Assembly: GCF_019976755.1 (NCBI RefSeq)
Contig: NZ_AP023441.1
Span: 1,054,001 to 1,118,000, forward strand
From: Nostoc sp. MS1
GTDB taxonomy: Bacteria > Cyanobacteriota > Cyanobacteriia > Cyanobacteriales > Nostocaceae
Direction of reading: 5' to 3'
DNA: 64,000 nt
Shown: in pieces, positions 1-9,255 of the stretch
Position numbering within the stretch: the stretch's first letter is position 1
Layout of the letters: each line of letters starts with the position of its first letter
Program-made: the position numbers and the translations under genes
The notes under the pieces: model-generated
Databases searched by the model: none
Seen by the model: only the letters and a program-made list of their open reading frames with translations
What the model was told of the DNA's origin: nothing

Positions 1-21
1 CCGCAACTCTTTTTCGCTCAT
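1..21 (-). CDS. Possible start of a leftward gene, cut by the window edge
   Basis: On the minus strand an ATG at 19-21 opens a frame reading M-S-E-K-E-L-R up to the window edge. A purine-rich stretch lies a few bases upstream. Only seven codons are visible, so neither the product nor the reality of the gene can be judged. If real, it is transcribed divergently from the gene at 343. Confidence 0.22.
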
Positions 22-107
22 TAAATAACACCTAAGAGAGATTACTTAAGTTTGAATCTATTGATAACAATACCAAAAATATTGGAAATTGTTACTTAAT
101 AAGTTGG

Positions 108-133
108 TACTAATAAAATATATTTTATTAGTA
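108..133. repeat. Perfect 26-bp A+T palindrome in a 320-bp gene-free stretch
   Basis: The two 13-base halves are exact reverse complements (TACTAATAAAATA and its complement). The stretch 22-342 is otherwise A+T-rich and I see no other gene or RNA in it. The palindrome could be a hairpin terminator for something outside the window, an operator, or chance in A+T-rich DNA. Confidence 0.4.
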
Positions 134-342
134 TTTATGTACTAAATGTGCTACAAGTTAGATAAAATAAGTGATTTGTACTATACAGAACCAAACAGGC
201 TTTACCAATTGAGTTGGTATTTTTTAAGAAATCATCACCTAAAGCATCTAACTGGAGTCTAGAAATAACTACATACTCAAGGAAAAATTCCGTTTTATAC
301 TGGTTGCATGATTGCCTACGCTCAATATCTGCGTTTCTCTAG

Positions 343-894
343 ATGACCAACAGTTACACTCGCTTACAACAAATTTTGGCAGATTCACCTGTCAATGAAG
401 TATTATCTGCCATAGCTCAACTTCATCTACCTAATTGGTGGTTAGCAGGGGGCGCAGTACGCAACACAGTCTGGCGTTCTCTATTTGGCGACAACTGTGC
501 ATTATTCATCAAAGATTATGATATTGCCTTCTTTGACGAAACAGGAAACCGTGAGCAAGAATTAACAGCTAAGGCTGATCTCACAAATCTATTTCCCCAT
601 CACCAGTTTGATGTGAAAAATCAAGCCAGTTTTGCTAGGTGGCGACCAGGCCGCAGAACCTATAGCAGCACCGAAGATGGTATACAAGATTGGCTACATA
701 CCGCCACGGCTGTAGGTGTGCGTGTAGATACTCAAGGACAATGGGAATTTTTCACACCCTACGGCTTGGATGATTTATTCACCGGGATTATTCGACCCAC
801 ACCAGCCCATATTAATAACCCAGATGCGCATCATAAAGCTGCTGGGTTTGTGTCAAAATGTCCTTGTCTACAGTTAGCTGTAAATCATAAATGA
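343..894 (+). CDS. Nucleotidyltransferase-family protein (DUF925-like)
   Basis: This 183-residue protein resembles the COG3575/DUF925 family, predicted members of the nucleotidyltransferase superfamily. The supporting motifs are GGAVRN near residue 37 and the acidic DYDIAFFD near residue 58, which fit a metal-binding nucleotidyltransferase core. The TPYGLDDLFTGIIRPTP segment near residue 138 is typical of the family. Length is normal. No substrate is known for the family, so the activity is inferred. It stands alone, convergent with the SDR gene at 946-1719. The ATG follows a weak ribosome site. Confidence 0.7.
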   Translation: MTNSYTRLQQILADSPVNEVLSAIAQLHLPNWWLAGGAVRNTVWRSLFGDNCALFIKDYDIAFFDETGNREQELTAKADLTNLFPHHQFDVKNQASFARWRPGRRTYSSTEDGIQDWLHTATAVGVRVDTQGQWEFFTPYGLDDLFTGIIRPTPAHINNPDAHHKAAGFVSKCPCLQLAVNHK

Positions 895-945
895 AAATCG
901 CAGACGTTTTGCCTGCGACAGAATATTTTATAAATTAATTTATTC

Positions 946-1719
946 TCAAGTTCGCCGATTAACCAATGTGGCGCTAGCTTGGTCAACAGGCATGAGAATC
1001 ACTTCATTGATATTGACATGAGGCGATCGCGTGGCGCAAAAAAAGATTACATCAGCAATATCCTCTGCTGTGAGTGGTTGCACTCCTTGGTAAACCTTTT
1101 TCGCCCGTTCTGTATCACCATGAAAGCGGATTTGGCTAAATTCTGTGTCTACCATCCCAGGATCAACAGAAGTTACACGCACTGGAGTTCCTAAAAGGTC
1201 TTGTTTTAAACCTTCAGAAATTGCTTTCACGGCGGCTTTTGTTGCACAGTACACATTACCACCGGGATAGGTTTGATGCCCAGCGATAGAACCGAGATTG
1301 ATCACATGACCCCGCCCACGCTGTACCATACCCGGAACAATATAACGGGTAAAATAAAGCAATCCCTTAATGTTGGTATCAATCATTTCCTCCCAGTCTT
1401 GGAAGTCGCCTTCATGCAGCTTATCCAAACCGCGACTTAGACCAGCGTTGTTGATCAGGATATCAACTTCTGACCAAGCTGGCGGTAAACTGGTAATAGC
1501 AGATTCGACTGCATGGCGATCGCGCACATCCAACTGTAATAGATGAGTCTCTACACCAAAATCTTTACTCAGTTCGTCAGCCAACTGCTGCAACCTTTCC
1601 AACCGTCGCGCCGCCAAGATAAGTTTTACACCCGCACCAGCAAAAATCCTAGCGCAAGCATTACCAATTCCACTACTTGCGCCAGTAATCAATACAGTTT
1701 GGTTCTTTAGGGAAATCAT
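946..1719 (-). CDS. Short-chain dehydrogenase/reductase, YdfG-like
   Basis: A classical 257-residue SDR oxidoreductase. The cofactor motif TGASSGIG is at residues 13-20, followed by an AARR segment that favours NADP(H). NNAG is near residue 90, and the catalytic Tyr/Lys of Y-C-A-T-K is near residues 157-161, followed by PGMV. The whole closely follows the YdfG group, which oxidises 3-hydroxy acids such as serine or 3-hydroxypropionate. The actual substrate cannot be read from sequence. The gene is monocistronic, with an array of 7-bp repeats just upstream of its start. Confidence 0.85.
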   Translation of the reverse strand: MISLKNQTVLITGASSGIGNACARIFAGAGVKLILAARRLERLQQLADELSKDFGVETHLLQLDVRDRHAVESAITSLPPAWSEVDILINNAGLSRGLDKLHEGDFQDWEEMIDTNIKGLLYFTRYIVPGMVQRGRGHVINLGSIAGHQTYPGGNVYCATKAAVKAISEGLKQDLLGTPVRVTSVDPGMVDTEFSQIRFHGDTERAKKVYQGVQPLTAEDIADVIFFCATRSPHVNINEVILMPVDQASATLVNRRT

Positions 1720-1735
1720 AGGTTAAGAGTCATTA

Positions 1736-1776
1736 GTCAACAGTCAACAGTCAACAGTCAACAGTCAACAGTCAAA
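1736..1776. repeat. Tandem heptamer repeat (GTCAACA)n
   Basis: Five full GTCAACA units and a partial sixth follow each other, then degenerate ATGGACT/ATTGACT repeats run to about 1812. Short tandemly repeated repetitive sequences of this kind are typical of heterocystous cyanobacterial intergenic DNA. It fills the gap between the ends of two leftward genes. Confidence 0.85.
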
Positions 1777-1817
1777 CCCTATGGACTATGGACTATTGAC
1801 TATGGACTATTGAACCA

Positions 1818-2636
1818 CTATTTCACCACTTGTAAACGCTGTGTTACCATCGTCATGCCGCCACCCCGGAGGATGACAGCAGAAACCCAGCGATTACCAG
1901 GAGTAGATGGGGCGCGTCCTACTTTAAAAAGACCACCTGAATTGAGTAATTGCAAATCTACAGGTGTACCTTTAAGATATTTGTCTGGTTGGATTGCTTC
2001 TTCTAAGGCAGTTCCTAAAATTAAATCATCGCCCAACGGCTCTTGTAAGATCGCATCAAAACTATACTGCTGTCCAACTTTTACCTGTTGTGGTAATTTA
2101 ATATCTACTTGAGGTGGCTTGTTACCAGAAGTAATTAAAGTACGTTCTGATAAAATCTCCTGACGGGCAATTTTCCCCGCCGTTATACGTTGACGGGATT
2201 TAATGGTGGCATTGAGAGTGGAGTTATTATTGCCTGAACCTTTGATGTTAGTTACTGTTTCTGCAATAATGGCATTACCTTCAGACTTCCAAGATTGTAG
2301 CTGTGTGGTGTATTGCAATTTGGGGTAACGCTGCCAAAATGAAGCTAGGCTTTTTTCCAGAGTTTGGCGGTTTAATCCATCTCCATTGGTGAAGGTGGGA
2401 CTATAAAACTGCAAAACTCCTTTTAAATCGCCTTTGCTAGCGGCTGTATCAACTTGTGTCAGCAGAGTTTTTAATTCAGCAGGCGCATTTTGAGTGGTGC
2501 TACTTTGTGCTAGTTCCGTGGCTTGGGTAGGTTGCCAAACATTGACTACACCCAAGGATAAAATACACAGAGTCAACCAGATACCGTAGGAAAATCGGCT
2601 TTGGCGTTTGAGTAGTAAAAAAATCATCTTAGTCAT
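1818..2636 (-). CDS. Exported NTF2-like domain protein
   Basis: About 272 residues from the ATG at 2636. The same frame stays open to 2792 but would then run into the divergent murG gene, so I prefer the internal start (an ATG at 2627 is also possible). A hydrophobic segment near residues 17-35 looks like a signal peptide or membrane anchor. The following region, ELKTLLTQVDTAASKGDLKGVLQFYSP, fits an NTF2-like/SnoaL fold. The C-terminal part is a conserved beta-rich region. Function is unknown. It shares an 83-bp divergent promoter region with murG. Confidence 0.6.
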   Translation of the reverse strand: MTKMIFLLLKRQSRFSYGIWLTLCILSLGVVNVWQPTQATELAQSSTTQNAPAELKTLLTQVDTAASKGDLKGVLQFYSPTFTNGDGLNRQTLEKSLASFWQRYPKLQYTTQLQSWKSEGNAIIAETVTNIKGSGNNNSTLNATIKSRQRITAGKIARQEILSERTLITSGNKPPQVDIKLPQQVKVGQQYSFDAILQEPLGDDLILGTALEEAIQPDKYLKGTPVDLQLLNSGGLFKVGRAPSTPGNRWVSAVILRGGGMTMVTQRLQVVK

Positions 2637-2719
2637 GGCGAAGAGTTTACGGATAGAGTGGAGAAGGTGAGGAAATTGTTTTATCTTAGTTAAGCTAGGC
2701 GCTAAACGGTAGAGTTTAA

Positions 2720-3793
2720 ATGGTAAACGCACCAATAAAATTACTAATAGCTGCCAGTGGGACTGGTGGACACTTGTTTCCGGCGATCGCACTGGCAGAG
2801 AAACTACCAGATTATGATATTCAATGGCTGGGTGTCCCCAATCGGCTAGAGACTCAGCTAGTCCCGAAACAATATTCTTTGAATACTATTGCAGTTGAAG
2901 GGTTTCAGCAAGGGTTCGGTATTTCTTCTTTAATCATTTTAGGTAAACTGATCAATTCGATTTTCCAAGTCCGCAAACTCCTACGCCAAGGTAAGTTTCA
3001 AGGAGTTGTCACCACAGGCGGTTATATTGCTGGTCCGGCTGTCATTGCAGCGCGTTCTTTAGGTTTACCCGTGATTTTTCATGAGTCCAACGCCTTACCA
3101 GGGAAAGTTACCCGCTTTTTTGGCCCTTGGTGTAGTGTAGTCGCCTTGGGATTTGATGTAGCGGCGAAGTATTTACCCCGTGCGACAAATGTTTGTGTGG
3201 GTACGCCAGTTCGTTCACAATTCTTAAATTCAAGTAATAATTCTCAACTAGATTTACCCATACCTGAAGGCGCACCTTTAATAGTCGTGTTCGGTGGTAG
3301 CCAAGGCGCGGTGGCGGTGAATAAGTTAGTGCGCCAAGCGGCTAAGGCTTGGTTTGAGGCAGGCGCTTACGTGGTACATTTAACAGGCGATCGCGATCCC
3401 GATGTGGATATTCTCAAGCACCCGCAGTATATAGAGTTACCTTTTTACGACAACATGGCGGCTTTACTAGGCCGTGCTAATTTAGCCATCAGCCGTTCTG
3501 GTGCTGGTAGCTTAACAGAGTTAGCCGTGTGTGGCACACCAGCCATTTTAATTCCCTATCCCTTCGCGGCGGAAGACCATCAATCTTACAACGCTGAGGT
3601 ATTTACCAAAGCTGGCGCAGCCTTAAGCTTTAAGCAATCAGAGTTAACAGCCGAGTTGTTGCAAACTCAAGTTTTAAATTTATTACAGTCGCCCGATGAG
3701 TTAAGGAAAATGGGAGAAAATGCTAAGGCGATCGCTGTTCCCGACAGTGCTGATAAGTTAGCCTCTTTAGTACGGGAAGTTGTGGAAAAATAA
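2720..3793 (+). CDS. murG: UDP-GlcNAc:lipid I N-acetylglucosaminyltransferase MurG
   Basis: MurG transfers N-acetylglucosamine from UDP-GlcNAc to lipid I to make lipid II, the last cytoplasmic-face step of peptidoglycan synthesis. Its 357 residues match the family length. Visible motifs are the N-terminal glycine loop SGTGGHLFPA (residues 14-23), GGYIAGP, HESNALPGK, FGGSQGA, and the C-terminal donor-binding segment SGAGSLTELA...PYPFAAEDHQ. These define a GT-B glycosyltransferase of family 28. Transcription is divergent from the NTF2-like gene. Confidence 0.96.
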   Translation: MVNAPIKLLIAASGTGGHLFPAIALAEKLPDYDIQWLGVPNRLETQLVPKQYSLNTIAVEGFQQGFGISSLIILGKLINSIFQVRKLLRQGKFQGVVTTGGYIAGPAVIAARSLGLPVIFHESNALPGKVTRFFGPWCSVVALGFDVAAKYLPRATNVCVGTPVRSQFLNSSNNSQLDLPIPEGAPLIVVFGGSQGAVAVNKLVRQAAKAWFEAGAYVVHLTGDRDPDVDILKHPQYIELPFYDNMAALLGRANLAISRSGAGSLTELAVCGTPAILIPYPFAAEDHQSYNAEVFTKAGAALSFKQSELTAELLQTQVLNLLQSPDELRKMGENAKAIAVPDSADKLASLVREVVEK

Positions 3794-4104
3794 AGCCTGA
3801 CAATATACAAATAATCAATATTTAATCAGCCAAATAGTGCAGTATGAGCTACATTAACCAAATAATTAATGAAGCTCTAGGACTCATATTTGATTTGGAG
3901 AAAAGCTTCGTACATATCAAAATAGTGAATATTTACATTTCTTATAACAAATTTTTAAGCATTTCAGTAATAATACTCATGTAGTTAAACAAAAAAGCTG
4001 ATAGGAATTTAAGCCTAATTCAGCGATAGCTTCGGATATCTTTGACATCAATAAAAAACCATACCCCAACAAGGGCATAGAGTTGAACCATGTCAGGAAC
4101 CAGA

Positions 4105-4980
4105 ATGAATACCAATCTATTCAAACAATTAACTATTGCTTGTGCTGGATTTACCTTGAGCCTTGCTGCCATACCCGCTAACCCTGCTCAAGCTGCAAGC
4201 TTTTCCTTTAATACCGGTTCTCCCGATGGCAAAATTGCCACAGCTTCTCGTCCATCAAGCCCAGGAAAAGTTGAGATTGAAACAGGGGATGATTTCATTC
4301 TCTCACAACAAACAAAGATTACAAAAGCTACATTTACTGGCTTATTAACAAATGGTGCGACACTAGCCGACATTCAAAATGTCATAGTGGAAATTTATCG
4401 TGTTTTTCCTAAGGATTCTCAAAATCCCCCTGATGGAAAAGTGCCAACACGAGTTAACTCTCCTTCTGATGTAGCACTTGCATCCCGTGATTCATCAAGT
4501 GGACTCACATTTAATACTACCTTGATTAATTCCAATTTCACTGCTGCTAATTCAGTAATCAATGGAATTAACCCGATTCCCAACCAAACAACTGGTGGTG
4601 AAGGGTCTGTTAGCGGACAAGAAGTGCAATTTAATATTTCATTTGATGACCCCTTTTCCCTACCTGCCGATCATTACTTCTTCGTTCCTCAGGTAGCTGT
4701 TAGTGGAGGAGATTTTCTTTGGCTTTCCGCACCTAAACCAATTGTGTCACCAGGGACTCCCTTTAACCCAGATTTACAAACTTGGATTCGCAATGAGCCT
4801 TTACAACCAGATTGGTTGAGAATTGGTACTGATATTGTCGCTGCAGCCCCTTTTAACGCTTCGTTTTCTTTAGAAGGTACAACATCTGTACCCGAACCAC
4901 AAAGCACATCAGGACTTATGCTGGTGGCTTTAGGTTTAGGTTGGATGATGCGTAATAAAAAGAAACTCCCAGTTTTGTAG
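4105..4980 (+). CDS. PEP-CTERM sorted exported protein
   Basis: A secreted protein of about 291 residues. An N-terminal signal peptide (hydrophobic core, A-Q-A cleavage region) is followed by an Asn/Ser/Gly-rich beta-type domain with no family I recognise. It ends in a PEP-CTERM signal: V-P-E-P, a hydrophobic helix, then R-N-K-K-K. That signal directs processing by exosortase. The ATG at 4105 has AGGA six bases upstream. An in-frame ATG at 4090 would only lengthen the leader. The preceding 3794-4104 gap holds no gene I can support. Binding role or ligand unknown. Confidence 0.75.
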   Translation: MNTNLFKQLTIACAGFTLSLAAIPANPAQAASFSFNTGSPDGKIATASRPSSPGKVEIETGDDFILSQQTKITKATFTGLLTNGATLADIQNVIVEIYRVFPKDSQNPPDGKVPTRVNSPSDVALASRDSSSGLTFNTTLINSNFTAANSVINGINPIPNQTTGGEGSVSGQEVQFNISFDDPFSLPADHYFFVPQVAVSGGDFLWLSAPKPIVSPGTPFNPDLQTWIRNEPLQPDWLRIGTDIVAAAPFNASFSLEGTTSVPEPQSTSGLMLVALGLGWMMRNKKKLPVL

Positions 4981-5131
4981 AGAGAATTTTTTGTATCTTA
5001 AGTATTTACTATACCTGAGAGGACTACACTGACCCCAAAATCTACATTTTGCTAATAAATAAAAGTGACGCACTTTCAGGTGTGGGTATGTTGAAATTTC
5101 ACTTCTGAAAGTGTATTAACTACTTGTATGA

Positions 5132-5176
5132 AAACTGAAGTTATGAGAGTAAAACCAATTCTCATAACTTCAGTTT
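5132..5176. terminator. Bidirectional hairpin terminator between convergent genes
   Basis: A perfect 16-bp inverted repeat (AAACTGAAGTTATGAG and its complement) is separated by a 13-base loop. It has A/T tracts on both sides, as expected for a terminator serving both the PEP-CTERM gene and the converging M15 peptidase gene. A second, weaker inverted repeat (CACTTTCAG / CTGAAAGTG) lies at 5071-5113. Confidence 0.75.
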
Positions 5177-5201
5177 AATTAATAGTTAAACACTGAATTT
5201 G

Positions 5202-5969
5202 TTAAGGATAATCAAACACAACTCGACCGCCTGAACGCCAGTCAACGTGAATAAAACCTCTGTGCATTCCTCTACCTAGTCCTGTGCAGTCGGAAGCGCG
5301 GCAAATTTGTAATAGTTTGCCAAAGTTGCCATCAACAGGGCAAATATCCAGAGCTAAACCATTAATATGCTGAGAATAACGTGCGCCACCTATGCGGCGA
5401 TTTACAGCCTGTGTACGATAAGCGGAATTGATGGAAAGCGGACTATCGTATTTATCCCGAATTTTACCAAATCCCTTGGCTGCTTTAATAATGTTATTGA
5501 TGATTGCTTTTGATTCTGGGTTTCTTTCCGGGTCACAACCCTTGGTGATTTCTCCCCAAGTCAAAGGAATATCTGGTACTACCAATTCATTTTCGTAAAC
5601 TGTTTCCCCAGTAACTAGCTTTAAAGAACGTCCAGTTTTAGTTCCTACTGTTGATTTAGGTAAAGGTGTGAGTGTGCGAGTTTGTTCTTCAATAGTTTGA
5701 TGGTCTTCTGCAATCTCTAGCAATGCAGCAGCCGTGGTCGGCCCTAATAAATCAGGAGCATCTAACCAAACGCTCTCTTTAAATTCGGCAAATGCTTTTT
5801 GGGTAAGATTTCCCACAACGCCATCTATATCATCTTTGTAAAGTCCCTTCTTTTTGAGTAGGGTTTGAATTTCTTTGACGATATCAGTATCAGCTTCGCT
5901 AATTTTAACAGTAGTATTAGTGGATTCAAATTTTTCTAGGTTAGAAAATTCTAAGGTAGATTCTGCCAT
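5202..5969 (-). CDS. Peptidoglycan-binding, M15-type peptidase
   Basis: Residues 30-95 look like a PG_binding_1 helical domain (IQTLLKKKGLYKDDIDGVVGNLTQKAF...). The C-terminal half is an M15_3-type zinc D-Ala-D-Ala carboxypeptidase domain. It shows SAYRT, then SQH and GLALDI (first two zinc ligands), and HVDWR (third). No signal peptide is evident, which is odd for a cell-wall enzyme. Related cyanobacterial and phage proteins share this leaderless form. It probably trims peptidoglycan peptides, but a phage-derived endolysin origin is possible. Confidence 0.8.
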   Translation of the reverse strand: MAESTLEFSNLEKFESTNTTVKISEADTDIVKEIQTLLKKKGLYKDDIDGVVGNLTQKAFAEFKESVWLDAPDLLGPTTAAALLEIAEDHQTIEEQTRTLTPLPKSTVGTKTGRSLKLVTGETVYENELVVPDIPLTWGEITKGCDPERNPESKAIINNIIKAAKGFGKIRDKYDSPLSINSAYRTQAVNRRIGGARYSQHINGLALDICPVDGNFGKLLQICRASDCTGLGRGMHRGFIHVDWRSGGRVVFDYP

Positions 5970-6325
5970 TGATAAGTCTCCTTGGTATTGAGTTAAAGCC
6001 TATTGGTTGTAAAGTTTTTCTCTGGCTTTTCAGGAAATGACAAGCAACGCTGATAACAACTACAACTCCTATAGTGAAATTTCCAATAAAATTAGTAGTT
6101 AAATACTATTTTTTTATTAGTAGTTTTAACTAGCCATCTAGTATAACCTTGTAAAATAAATTCGCAACAAGTAGTGAAACGTATCTTAAACAGTTTTCTC
6201 TATTCAAATATTCTTGTTTTAGATATTACATATATACTTCAAGAATTTACTTATATTAAAATTGGTTAATAACGATATAGATATACAACTTTGTAATTAG
6301 TACAAACATACCCAAGGACATCTTT
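5970..6325. other. A+T-rich intergenic region
   Basis: This 356-bp gap separates divergent genes and therefore should hold both promoters. ATTAGTAGTT occurs twice around 6089-6127. I see no open frame or RNA gene that I can support. Confidence 0.4.
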
Positions 6326-6766
6326 ATGCAAAGAATAATTTGGTATCCCCTGATGAGTATTTTGCTAATAGGAGTTCCTGGACAAGCGATGTGGGGAGCC
6401 AACCTAGACGACTCTTATGCTTTTTACAAGCCAGCACACCCTATTGATGTGGCTCAGACGACTAGAGAGATGAATGAAGAAGCCGCTTTTAAGTTAGTCT
6501 GGAATCTACCGCAGGTACAATACAAAGCTAGAACAATACAAAGGCTATCTAGGGGAGCTATCAAAGTAGCAGCAATTGTTGACGGTCTTCCTACACCTGA
6601 TGATCCTTACTATAAAGTCAGAGTGTATGAGGATCAGCCAGACCACAACAGTACAATTTATTGGTTTCGTGTGTCTAAGACTGGTGTGATTGAGGCTCTA
6701 GATGTTATAGAAAATAAATATGTTTCTTTAAAAGAATGGCAAGAACAAATTAGACGCAGACGTTGA
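6326..6766 (+). CDS. Small exported protein of unknown function
   Basis: 146 residues. An N-terminal hydrophobic segment (residues 4-22) looks like a signal peptide. The rest (EEAAFKLVWNLPQVQ ... VYEDQPDHNSTIYWFRVSKTGVIEALDV) has a helix-then-strand pattern loosely like PepSY-type domains, but I do not recognise a family with confidence. It ends in a basic RRRR tail. The next gene (6891) lies 124 bp downstream. Confidence 0.55.
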   Translation: MQRIIWYPLMSILLIGVPGQAMWGANLDDSYAFYKPAHPIDVAQTTREMNEEAAFKLVWNLPQVQYKARTIQRLSRGAIKVAAIVDGLPTPDDPYYKVRVYEDQPDHNSTIYWFRVSKTGVIEALDVIENKYVSLKEWQEQIRRRR

Positions 6767-6866
6767 TATAGTAATTATCGGCAGAATCATAGAAGATTAA
6801 CTGCCAAAGAAAAAATAAACATAGATATACACCCAGGAGTTTGTTAAAGCTAGAGCAAGATTTTTT

Positions 6867-6885
6867 AATTACGAATTACGAATTA
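6867..6885. repeat. Copy of the AATTACGAATT dispersed repeat
   Basis: The motif AATTACGAATTACGAATTA appears here, just before the start of the next gene. Near-copies occur at 25381-25398, 39647-39667 and 45187-45197. It is a low-complexity intergenic repeat common in this type of genome. Confidence 0.6.
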
Positions 6886-6890
6886 TTCTT

Positions 6891-7133
6891 ATGTCTGAGC
6901 AGAAAACTCTCAATCCTTGGGATTATAAACCTTGGTGGTGTCAGCCTTGGTCGATATTACTCACGGGAGTAACGTTAATTGTTGGTAGTTGGTTGTTGTT
7001 AAAAATTATCTGGGTGACTGTAATAGTTGCGATTCCTGTATTAACCTGGATGGGCTTCTTTTTGCTGGTTTGGCCGCAACTGATGATTCGCAGTGGGATA
7101 TTGGAATCTTATCAAAGTGATTCAAACTCTTAA
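6891..7133 (+). CDS. Small conserved membrane protein
   Basis: 80 residues with two hydrophobic helices (about 22-41 and 43-63) preceded by the W-rich motif NPWDYKPWWCQPWS. I recall this as a conserved small protein of cyanobacteria (possibly DUF6737), function unknown. Its last 12 bases overlap the end of the converging response-regulator gene at 7122. Confidence 0.6.
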   Translation: MSEQKTLNPWDYKPWWCQPWSILLTGVTLIVGSWLLLKIIWVTVIVAIPVLTWMGFFLLVWPQLMIRSGILESYQSDSNS

Positions 7134-7787
7134 TCGATAACCAAAACCCCGGACTGTTTCAATGCGATCGCTTCCTAGTTTCTGCCGCAAATGTCCTACG
7201 TAAACGTTAACAATATTAGTACCTGGGTCATAATCGTAACCCCAAATTCGGTCTAGTAGTTGTTCCCTTGTTAATACCTGCATGGGGTGGCGTAAAAAGA
7301 CTTCCGCTAAGAGAAACTCCCTAGCCGAGAGTTCGACTAAGCGATCGCCTACCCATACTTGGCGGGTTAATAAATCCAAGGTAATATCAGCAACTTGTAT
7401 AGTTGTTTCCTGTTTAGTTCTCGGCGCACGATTCCGCAACTGTACCCTAATCCTGGCTAACAGTTCTTCAAAACGGAAGGGTTTGGTAATGTAATCGTCA
7501 GCACCACCTTCTAAACTAGAAACCGTACTTTCCACACCGTCCCGCGCAGTCAAGATAATGATGGGGATGGTTTCACCTTGTCCGCGCAGAGTTGTTAAAA
7601 CCTCAGTTCCATCTCTGTCAGGTAATCCTAAATCTAGAACCAGCAGATCCACATCTCCAGCTTCCACTATTTGCATCGCTTCCCACGCTGTACTAACGAC
7701 TATGGTTGTAAAACCGTGGGCTTGTAAGCCGATTTGCAAAAAACTGGTAATGCGAGGATTGTCTTCGGCGATGAGAATCCGGTTCAT
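7122..7787 (-). CDS. OmpR-family response regulator
   Basis: A receiver domain carries the acidic pair ED near its start, the phospho-acceptor Asp in LVLDLGLPD, the Thr of LTARD and Lys of TKPF. It is followed by a winged-helix DNA-binding domain ending TVRGFGYRL. I chose the ATG at 7787 because the next residues (NRILIAEDN) begin the receiver fold directly. An ATG at 7799 adds four residues. The gene overlaps the 3' end of its partner kinase by about 95 bases, so the two are translationally linked. Targets are unknown. Confidence 0.88.
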   Translation of the reverse strand: MNRILIAEDNPRITSFLQIGLQAHGFTTIVVSTAWEAMQIVEAGDVDLLVLDLGLPDRDGTEVLTTLRGQGETIPIIILTARDGVESTVSSLEGGADDYITKPFRFEELLARIRVQLRNRAPRTKQETTIQVADITLDLLTRQVWVGDRLVELSAREFLLAEVFLRHPMQVLTREQLLDRIWGYDYDPGTNIVNVYVGHLRQKLGSDRIETVRGFGYRLRV

Positions 7788-9255
7788 GGGTGCTAGCAAC
7801 GTTGGGAGGAGAATTGAGGGGAAGAACCAGTGTAAAGGTTGAACCTTGACCTAATTGACTAACTAATTCCACCCAACCACTATGTGCTTGTGCGATCGCC
7901 TGGACAATCGATAGTCCTAGTCCATGTCCTTCCTCGTGATTACTTCCCCGGACAAACCTTTCAAAAATTCGTTGCTGATCCTCTGGTGCTATACCTGTAC
8001 CAGTATCTCGCACCCAAATATAGGCGCGATCGCCTTGTACACTAGAGCCAAGGGTAATAGTATCACCTACTTGTGTATGGCGCACGGCGTTTTGAATCAG
8101 ATTCATCACCGCCTGAGTCAACCTTTGCCGATCTACTACAATCGGACTCAAGCCTTTAGATTCTAACTTCCACTCTCGGTCTGCCAATAATCGCGCTTTT
8201 AAATAAAAGTCTTCTGTTAACCAGTCCAATTCTTCTGGTCTGAGGTTCAAGAAATCTGGATTTTCTGCCTTGGCTAACAATAATAAATCATTCACTAAAC
8301 GACCCATGCGGTTGAGTTCATCCATCACCAAAGCTATCATTTGCGGCTGTTTCTCTGGACAATACTGCAACATTTCCAGATTTCCTTGAATGACGGTGAT
8401 AGGGGTACGTAGCTCATGACCTACATCTTTAAGGAACTCTTGTTGACTGTTAAAGGCTAATTGTAGCCGATCCAACATGGCGTTAAACGTTGCTGTCAAT
8501 TCGGCAATTTCATCTGAACCAGTCACAGGAATCCGTTGACTCATGTCTGATTCGGTAATGGACTGGGCAGTTTTTGTTAAAAGACTTAGGGGTGCTAACA
8601 CCCGTTTAGTTGTTACCCAAGCGATGAGAGTAGCTATGCCTAAAACGGCTAAGTTTGCCTGAAGTACCAACAGCACCGCACCATCGACCATTTTATAGCC
8701 ACTGTTGATACAGTGAATAACTACTAAAACACCACGAATTTTCCCATCCTGTACAACTGGCTCTGCTAAGTAGTATATATTACCCATACTTTGGGTTGAT
8801 ACTTTAGCTTGATCTGGTTCCTTCAGCATTGCCCAGTAACGAATTAGTCGGGTTTCATGGGTCAGAAGCCGTTCAGTAAATTCACTACTAGACTTGTAAA
8901 CATGACCATCTATCAAAGCGATCGCATGATTATCTTTACCGATGGGGTGGTAACTAGATAAAAATGAGTCGAATAGTGTAGCCACATCTTGATTAGATAA
9001 CTTTCTTGCCGCACTACGGTCGTTAGCAAGTTGACGAAACTCACTCACCTGCTGACGTACATAGACCTTAGCCTGCATACGGATGCGATCGTAAAAAATC
9101 TGATGGGTGACGAGAATCGATGTCACACTAGAGAACGCTGTTAATAAAACGTACCAAACTAAAATCCGGGGTCTTGCTCCTTTAAAAAACCGCCATCTTG
9201 ATGATGAGGGTGTTTGTGTAGAGTTAGCGGAGCGCAATCCTGATAAAAGTTTCAT
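7693..9255 (-). CDS. Membrane sensor histidine kinase
   Basis: 520 residues: membrane helix at 30-51, an extracytoplasmic sensor of about 140 residues, a second helix at 192-215, a HAMP segment, a HisKA domain with phospho-accepting His280 (VGHELRTP), and an ATPase domain with an N box (NLIQNAVRHT) and a DTGTGIAPE motif. Kinases of this class usually end soon after FTLVLPL, here about residue 482. This one carries a further ~38 residues encoded over the start of the response-regulator gene. It is the partner of the regulator at 7122. Confidence 0.88.
   Translation of the reverse strand: MKLLSGLRSANSTQTPSSSRWRFFKGARPRILVWYVLLTAFSSVTSILVTHQIFYDRIRMQAKVYVRQQVSEFRQLANDRSAARKLSNQDVATLFDSFLSSYHPIGKDNHAIALIDGHVYKSSSEFTERLLTHETRLIRYWAMLKEPDQAKVSTQSMGNIYYLAEPVVQDGKIRGVLVVIHCINSGYKMVDGAVLLVLQANLAVLGIATLIAWVTTKRVLAPLSLLTKTAQSITESDMSQRIPVTGSDEIAELTATFNAMLDRLQLAFNSQQEFLKDVGHELRTPITVIQGNLEMLQYCPEKQPQMIALVMDELNRMGRLVNDLLLLAKAENPDFLNLRPEELDWLTEDFYLKARLLADREWKLESKGLSPIVVDRQRLTQAVMNLIQNAVRHTQVGDTITLGSSVQGDRAYIWVRDTGTGIAPEDQQRIFERFVRGSNHEEGHGLGLSIVQAIAQAHSGWVELVSQLGQGSTFTLVLPLNSPPNVASTHEPDSHRRRQSSHYQFFANRLTSPRFYNHSR

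Noticed and set aside
2637..2792. N-terminal extension of the NTF2-like protein to 2792
   Set aside because: It would overlap murG by 73 bases and adds a segment unlike a leader. The internal ATG begins a proper signal peptide.
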